From an uncultured Prevotella sp. (GTDB lineage Bacteria > Bacteroidota > Bacteroidia > Bacteroidales > Bacteroidaceae): a stretch of DNA of 18,684 nucleotides. The position numbers and the translations under genes were made by a program. Below, in pieces: positions 14,005 to 18,684 of the stretch. Position 1 is the first letter of the stretch, and every line of letters begins with the position of its first letter. The stretch covers positions 1-18,684 of the forward strand of contig CAMOQW010000032.1 of the NCBI GenBank assembly GCA_946623195.1. Reading direction: 5' to 3'. Under the pieces are notes generated by a model, which saw nothing but the letters and a program-made list of their open reading frames with translations, had not been told where the DNA came from and ran no database searches.

Positions 14005-14032
14005 CACGAAATACGTGATACAAAAGAAGTGT

Positions 14033-15478
14033 ATGGAGAACGACAATAAGTTTGTACGCCAGGTAGCTGAACAGAAGTATGAGTTCGGCTTTACCACGGA
14101 TATACATACGGAGGTGATAGAGAAGGGACTGAACGAACAGGTGGTCAGGCTGATTTCGGCCAAGAAGGGTGAACCGGCATGGATGCTGGACTTCCGGCTG
14201 CGGGCCTTCCGCTATTGGCAAGAACAGAAGGAACCGACGTGGGGCCACGTGCACGTGCCGCCCATCGACTATCAGGCTATCAGCTACTACGCTGACCCCA
14301 CGGCCGGAAAAACCGGAAAATCTGCAACCATCGACCCGGAACTGGAGAAGACTTTCGACAAGCTGGGCATCCCCCTGGAGGAGCGCCTGGCACTGAGCGG
14401 CAATACCGCCGTTGATGCCATCATGGACTCGGTGAGCGTGAAAACCACCTTCCGTGAGAAGCTGCGCGAAAAGGGCGTCATCTTCTGTTCCATCGGCGAC
14501 GCCATCAAGGAACACCCCGACTTGGTGCGCGAATACTTAGGTTCGGTGGTGCCTTATCGCGACAATTTCTTTGCTGCCCTCAATTCAGCCGTGTTCAGCG
14601 ACGGTTCCTTCGTCTACATCCCCAAGGGCGTGCGGTGCCCCATGGAACTGAGCAGTTATTTCCGCATCAATGCTCGCAATACGGGACAGTTTGAACGTAC
14701 ACTCATCATTGCCGACGACGATGCCTACGTCAGCTATCTCGAAGGCTGTACGGCCCCCATGCGCGACGAGAACCAGCTGCACGCCGCCATTGTGGAAATC
14801 ATCGTCAAAGACCGTGCTGAGGTGAAATACTCTACGGTGCAGAACTGGTATCCCGGCGACGAGAACGGCAAGGGCGGAGTGCTGAACCTGGTGACCAAGC
14901 GCGGCGACCTGCGCGGTGCCGACTCCAAGCTGTCGTGGACCCAGGTGGAAACGGGCAGCGCCATCACCTGGAAGTATCCGTCGTGTATCCTTCGGGGTGA
15001 CAATTCTCAGGCAGAATTCTACTCCGTGGCCGTGACCAACAACTATCAGGAGGCCGACACGGGCACGAAGATGATTCACATAGGGCGCAACACCAAGTCG
15101 ACCATCATCTCGAAAGGCATCTCGGCCGGTCACAGCCAGAATTCCTACCGTGGACTGGTGAGGGCAGCCTCCACCGCCGACCATGCCCGCAACTACTCCA
15201 GTTGCGACTCGCTGTTGCTGGGCAGCACATGTGGTGCACACACCTTCCCCTATATGGATGTTCACAACGACACGGCAGTCTTTGAACATGAGGCCACGAC
15301 ATCGAAAATCTCCGAAGACCAGCTCTTCTACTGCAACCAGCGCGGTATTCCCACCGAACAGGCCGTGGGTCTTATCGTCAACGGCTATGCCAAGGAGGTG
15401 CTGCAGAAGCTCCCGATGGAGTTTGCCGTAGAGGCTCAAAAGCTGCTCAGCGTGTCGCTGGAAGGTACGGTGGGTTGA
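14033..15478 (+). CDS. sufB: Fe-S cluster assembly scaffold protein SufB
   Basis: SufB forms the SufBC2D scaffold on which Fe-S clusters are built before transfer to client proteins. The 481 residues match the family from [20 protein letters not shown] to the typical end [19 protein letters not shown]. Conserved blocks include [49 protein letters not shown] and [13 protein letters not shown]. Cys391 (SSCDSLLLG), His419 and Glu420 (FEHEATTSK) correspond to E. coli Cys405, His433 and Glu434, which are needed for cluster formation. The ATG at 14033 is chosen; an in-frame ATG at 13991 lies upstream of the -7 box. It is unusual that no sufC, sufD or sufS follows: the next gene is on the other strand and overlaps its last 43 bases. 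Confidence 0.95.
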   Translation: MENDNKFVRQVAEQKYEFGFTTDIHTEVIEKGLNEQVVRLISAKKGEPAWMLDFRLRAFRYWQEQKEPTWGHVHVPPIDYQAISYYADPTAGKTGKSATIDPELEKTFDKLGIPLEERLALSGNTAVDAIMDSVSVKTTFREKLREKGVIFCSIGDAIKEHPDLVREYLGSVVPYRDNFFAALNSAVFSDGSFVYIPKGVRCPMELSSYFRINARNTGQFERTLIIADDDAYVSYLEGCTAPMRDENQLHAAIVEIIVKDRAEVKYSTVQNWYPGDENGKGGVLNLVTKRGDLRGADSKLSWTQVETGSAITWKYPSCILRGDNSQAEFYSVAVTNNYQEADTGTKMIHIGRNTKSTIISKGISAGHSQNSYRGLVRAASTADHARNYSSCDSLLLGSTCGAHTFPYMDVHNDTAVFEHEATTSKISEDQLFYCNQRGIPTEQAVGLIVNGYAKEVLQKLPMEFAVEAQKLLSVSLEGTVG

Positions 15479-18400
15479 ACGGCATAGCGCTTAATCAGTT
15501 CCGCAAACAGGGGGTTGCGCCTTAACAGTGCAGCATGGCCGGTCATGAGCAGTTGCTTGCGGGCACGCGTCATGGCCACGTTGAGTTTGCGGTCGATGGT
15601 GTGGCCGTCTTCCTCAAAGCAGGCACTGGTAAGGAAGTCGAGCTGATAGGGCTGCTGGACGGTGAAAGAATAGATGATGACGTCGCGTTGCGAACCCTGG
15701 TATCGCTCAACGGTATCGATGGTGATGTCGTGAAGCTGGGGCAGTTCAAGACGGGCTATCTCATGTCGGATCATTGCTATCTGGTTACGGTAGGGCACGA
15801 TGACTCCTACCGTGCGGTCTGCATCAAAACGAGAGCCGTACTGGCGCAGGATGCGGCGTAGCAGGTCGGCTACGATGCGTGCTTCGGAAACGTTCACCTT
15901 GTCGCTGACGGTCAGGCTGTGGCAGGGCTTGGAAGGCAGGAAGAGCACGCGCCGCCGGCTCAACAGCCGGTCAAGGTCGTCTTCGGCAGGTTGGTCATAG
16001 TGCAGCGACGTTTCCAGCTGATGGTCACATGGCACACACTCTAATTGCTCGCGCTGATAGAACATCTCGTTCGGGAAGCTGGCAATGTCGGGATGCATAC
16101 GCCCCTGACGGCGCAGCACGGCCGTAAAGTCGCTGCGCCGGGCCTCTCGCTCCACGCTGAGCAGGCGTTCAAATAGCGACCGGCGGCAGTCGTGCAGCCG
16201 GGGTTCGTCGTCAGGCTGCTGCACAACGGCCGGCAGCTGCTTGTGGTCGCCTATCAGGATGAAGCGCTCTACTCGTTCAGAACTGATGATTCCGATGATG
16301 TTGGGTTCCAGAATCTGGGAAGCCTCGTCGACAATACATAGCGAAAACCGTTTCAGCTGCAGCAGGAACGGACGCGACAGCATGGTACTGGTGGTGCTGA
16401 CCACGACGCGCACCGCTTTGAGCCACTGTTGCATGTCGCTGAGTCGGGGCTGGTCGCCCAAGGCCTGGTCCAGCAGATGGGCGGCGAAGCGCGGGTCGCA
16501 GGAAGTCTCGCTGCCCAGTCGCAGGAAGTCAATGCCGGCATCGCAGAGCATGGCGCATATTTCGTCGACTGCCCGGTTGGTGTAGGCCATCAGCAGAATC
16601 TGGCTGTGGGCGGCGGCCAGCTCTTCCGTCACCATGAAGCGCAGGGCCATCGAGGTCTTTCCCGTACCGGGAGGCCCCTGCAGTAGGAAATAGTCCTGCG
16701 CTTGAAAGGCCTGTTGCAGTACGGCATCGTAGTGAGGATGATAGCTGCGCGAGAGCTGGCGTGCAGCATCGCGCCTCGGGGCACGCCGTCCCAGCAGCAG
16801 GTCGCGCTTGTGCTGCGGAGCCGTGCAGAAGGCATGGATGGAGCGCAGGGCCGATGTTGTGCCGATGTCGGAGGAGGCATGTTCTACGGCATAGTTGCCC
16901 TCCACGAAGAGCCGGCTGTTCTGTTGGACGTCGTTGAGCCTGACGGTCACCTCCGTATCCGTGAGTTGCAGGATGACCCCTTTATATAATATGTTCGCGC
17001 GAACGTCGGGCTGCTGCTTGTAGTGATACACATACACCATATCGCCACGCCGGAAATTGGGCAGCGTGGCGGTGGTGTCGATGCTGACCACCAGCGTATC
17101 TGCCGCAGAGCGCAGCAGCGGTCCTGTCAGGATGTTGCCGCTGTCCAGCTTCTCCGACAGCGGCATGTGCCAGAGGTCGGCCTGTGCGCCGCCCTGCCCT
17201 TCCTGTACGCCCACCTTCTGTGCCAGCTGTTCGCGGCATACAAAGGTCACCATGCGTTCCATGTAGTCGCGCTCGGCATCAGGAAGCCGGTGCAGGGGTG
17301 CCAGTACACTATCGGCTTCCGGTCGGATGTAGCGATGGAAGAAGTCGGCCTTCTGCTGGTTTTCCAGCAGCTGCCCGGCCGTCAGCTGTGGCAGTATGGT
17401 GGCAAAGCCCTCGCGGGCAATGGCAGTCTGCATGGCCACGATGCGGTTGCGCAGACTGATGGCCTCGCGGAAGAGCTGCTGGTAGTAGTTGATGACCACC
17501 AGCCCCTCGCGGGCGGGGTATTTGGAGTAGAGCAGGCGTGTGTCCACCTGGTCGGCAGAGAGGTGGAAGTTATAGCGCAGCACCCCATAGTAGAGCAGCA
17601 GCTGTACGTAGTGGTCCTCCTTGTACTTGCCCCATCGCTTGCCCGACTTCTGCTCCACCAGCAGCCGCATGTCGGTGGTCATCAGGTCCACGCGGCCCTG
17701 CAGCCCCAGCTGCTCGCAGACGAAGGAAGGCTCCAGCAGGGCTTTTTCGCGGTGGTAGCAAGCTGGCGCGTCGTGATGGTGTGGTGAAGCGGTATCGGGA
17801 TGCTGGCTGCCAAAGAGTATGTCGACGGCCTCACGGATGTTGCCCCACTGGCTGGCGGCATCCTGCTTGAAGCGCTGGGCATCGAAACCCTCGCAGGTGC
17901 AGAACTGCAGGGCCTGCTCGCGGAAACTCTGGCGCAGGGTGTCCGTCAGCTGCCGGTCGGGCTGATTGATGAGGTTGTCGAGCACACTGCCGGCCAGATT
18001 ACCCAACAAGATGGGCTGTGAACAGCCCCGGGGTCGCAACTGCTGATAGAAAAAGCTGACGGGATGATGGCCATAATCCTGGAAACAGGCCGCCACCGCC
18101 GATATGTCCAGCAGGTAGTCGGGCTCCACGACGACAAGTCCGGGCCGGATGGTGACACCGTCGGCATGGCAGTCCAGCAGATTGAGCTGCATGGCAGGGC
18201 GCAGCAGGGCGGGCAGCGAGTCGTCGGTGATGCTGACGCAAACGGAACCGCCCTCGGCGGTGGTGGCGTAGATGTAGGTGTCGTCCCAGCTGTCTGCCAC
18301 GCAGCGGATGTAGCGCAGACTGGGGCCGTTGGCACTGTCCAGTGGCTTGGCGTTGGCAGGAATGCTGATGAGCAGCTCATGGGGAATGGCCGTTTGGAAT

Positions 18401-18666
18401 ACTGCAGAGATAAAGTGCGCCAGAGCCCTGACGTCATAGCGCCAGTCGTCTGCCGACGTCGCCTCGCCGCCGTTGGAGCGCCGCCGCGCCTGCTGGATGG
18501 CTATGCGGTCGCGCAGTGCCACGTGGTGGCGCTTGCACAGATAGTCTACCTGAGCAAACAGGTTGCCAAAGGCCTGCCTGCTGTCGCGCAAGGCCTCGGC
18601 ACATGCCAGCACCAGCGTCTGGTGCAGGTAGCGCAAGGCTGATGCAGAGGGTTCTGCAACAGCCAT
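15436..18666 (-). CDS. Dna2-like nuclease-helicase (RecB-type nuclease + UPF1-type SF1 helicase)
   Basis: At least 1076 residues. Residues about 300-365 carry a PD-(D/E)XK nuclease core: GRVD with Asp327, VEQK with Glu338/Lys340, and QLLLYYG (355-361), in the Dna2/Cas4/RecB arrangement. Residues about 640-1045 are a superfamily 1B helicase: GPPGTGKT (664-671), VDEAS (779-783), GDHKQLP (806-812), RQGRMHP (853-859), [13 protein letters not shown] (986-998) and [11 protein letters not shown] (1029-1039). The Cys cluster that holds an Fe-S centre in Dna2 and Cas4 is not evident; only Cys303 and Cys317 precede the core and no CxxC follows. Residues 1-290 are unrecognised. It probably unwinds and trims DNA ends or flaps. 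No stop codon precedes the ATG at 18666 in frame, so it may begin beyond the right edge. Its end overlaps sufB. Confidence 0.85.
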   Translation of the reverse strand: MAVAEPSASALRYLHQTLVLACAEALRDSRQAFGNLFAQVDYLCKRHHVALRDRIAIQQARRRSNGGEATSADDWRYDVRALAHFISAVFQTAIPHELLISIPANAKPLDSANGPSLRYIRCVADSWDDTYIYATTAEGGSVCVSITDDSLPALLRPAMQLNLLDCHADGVTIRPGLVVVEPDYLLDISAVAACFQDYGHHPVSFFYQQLRPRGCSQPILLGNLAGSVLDNLINQPDRQLTDTLRQSFREQALQFCTCEGFDAQRFKQDAASQWGNIREAVDILFGSQHPDTASPHHHDAPACYHREKALLEPSFVCEQLGLQGRVDLMTTDMRLLVEQKSGKRWGKYKEDHYVQLLLYYGVLRYNFHLSADQVDTRLLYSKYPAREGLVVINYYQQLFREAISLRNRIVAMQTAIAREGFATILPQLTAGQLLENQQKADFFHRYIRPEADSVLAPLHRLPDAERDYMERMVTFVCREQLAQKVGVQEGQGGAQADLWHMPLSEKLDSGNILTGPLLRSAADTLVVSIDTTATLPNFRRGDMVYVYHYKQQPDVRANILYKGVILQLTDTEVTVRLNDVQQNSRLFVEGNYAVEHASSDIGTTSALRSIHAFCTAPQHKRDLLLGRRAPRRDAARQLSRSYHPHYDAVLQQAFQAQDYFLLQGPPGTGKTSMALRFMVTEELAAAHSQILLMAYTNRAVDEICAMLCDAGIDFLRLGSETSCDPRFAAHLLDQALGDQPRLSDMQQWLKAVRVVVSTTSTMLSRPFLLQLKRFSLCIVDEASQILEPNIIGIISSERVERFILIGDHKQLPAVVQQPDDEPRLHDCRRSLFERLLSVEREARRSDFTAVLRRQGRMHPDIASFPNEMFYQREQLECVPCDHQLETSLHYDQPAEDDLDRLLSRRRVLFLPSKPCHSLTVSDKVNVSEARIVADLLRRILRQYGSRFDADRTVGVIVPYRNQIAMIRHEIARLELPQLHDITIDTVERYQGSQRDVIIYSFTVQQPYQLDFLTSACFEEDGHTIDRKLNVAMTRARKQLLMTGHAALLRRNPLFAELIKRYAVQPTVPSSDTLSSF

Positions 18667-18684
18667 CTCCGTACAACGCGAGAA

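Noticed and set aside
13991..14032. Upstream ATG extension of sufB
   Set aside because: The -7 box TACCTTTG lies inside this stretch, and the added residues do not resemble SufB; the ATG at 14033 fits family alignment.
14585..15439. Long open frame antisense to sufB (284 codons); similar ones at 342-851 and 17023-17787
   Set aside because: They mirror well-supported genes, have no recognisable domains or start signals, and are expected from the GC-rich third positions of the real genes.
15448..15460. CAGCG-TGT-CGCTG hairpin at the end of sufB
   Set aside because: A five-base stem inside conserved coding sequence with no U-tract; too weak to call a terminator.
15436..18666. Helicase gene as a defence island member
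   Set aside because: No restriction, toxin or other defence gene is visible beside it in the window; the right flank is not available.

Overview
The window reads as chromosomal DNA from a member of the Bacteroidota, most likely Bacteroidales and probably Prevotella-like. Three things point there: the fumarate reductase gene order frdC-frdA with a five-helix diheme cytochrome subunit; Bacteroidota-restricted families (DUF4294, an outer-membrane barrel with an N-terminal helix-hairpin-helix, a type II-like glutaminyl cyclase); and promoters of the Bacteroidota form (TTTG, about 20 nt, TAnnTTTG) with no Shine-Dalgarno sequences. I see no rRNA, tRNA, CRISPR array, insertion sequence or phage gene. 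No gene-free stretch exceeds 300 bases; the longest is the 239-nt divergent region 870-1108, which holds two promoters.

Layout: (1) 1-869, minus strand: start of frdA and all of frdC. (2) 1109-2200, plus: manC, GDP-mannose synthesis, with a strong hairpin just beyond its stop codon. (3) 2210-4934: a divergent pair, a helix-hairpin-helix/outer-membrane barrel protein (minus) and an exported DUF4294 protein (plus), each with a -7 box almost touching its start codon. (4) 4952-11712, minus: five genes in one direction, reading lrp-type regulator, a C26 amidotransferase-M19 dipeptidase fusion, a glutaminyl cyclase-like lipoprotein, a Cache-HAMP protein with a dead and truncated kinase end, and a complete Cache-HAMP histidine kinase. 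The themes are peptide and amino-acid handling plus periplasmic sensing. (5) 11819-12873, minus: aroQ and an O-methyltransferase, translationally coupled. (6) 12978-13934, plus: XerC/D recombinase. (7) 14033-15478, plus: sufB, the Fe-S scaffold, without sufC behind it. (8) 15436-18666 or beyond, minus: a large nuclease-helicase whose 3' end overlaps sufB by 43 nt.

Most genes are conserved housekeeping genes. The most unusual item is the tandem sensor pair: two related receptors, one intact kinase and one that ends just after a DHp-like helix whose phospho-acceptor His is replaced by Asn. The idea that the five-gene run is one peptide-sensing and peptide-processing locus is inference from orientation, spacing and families.
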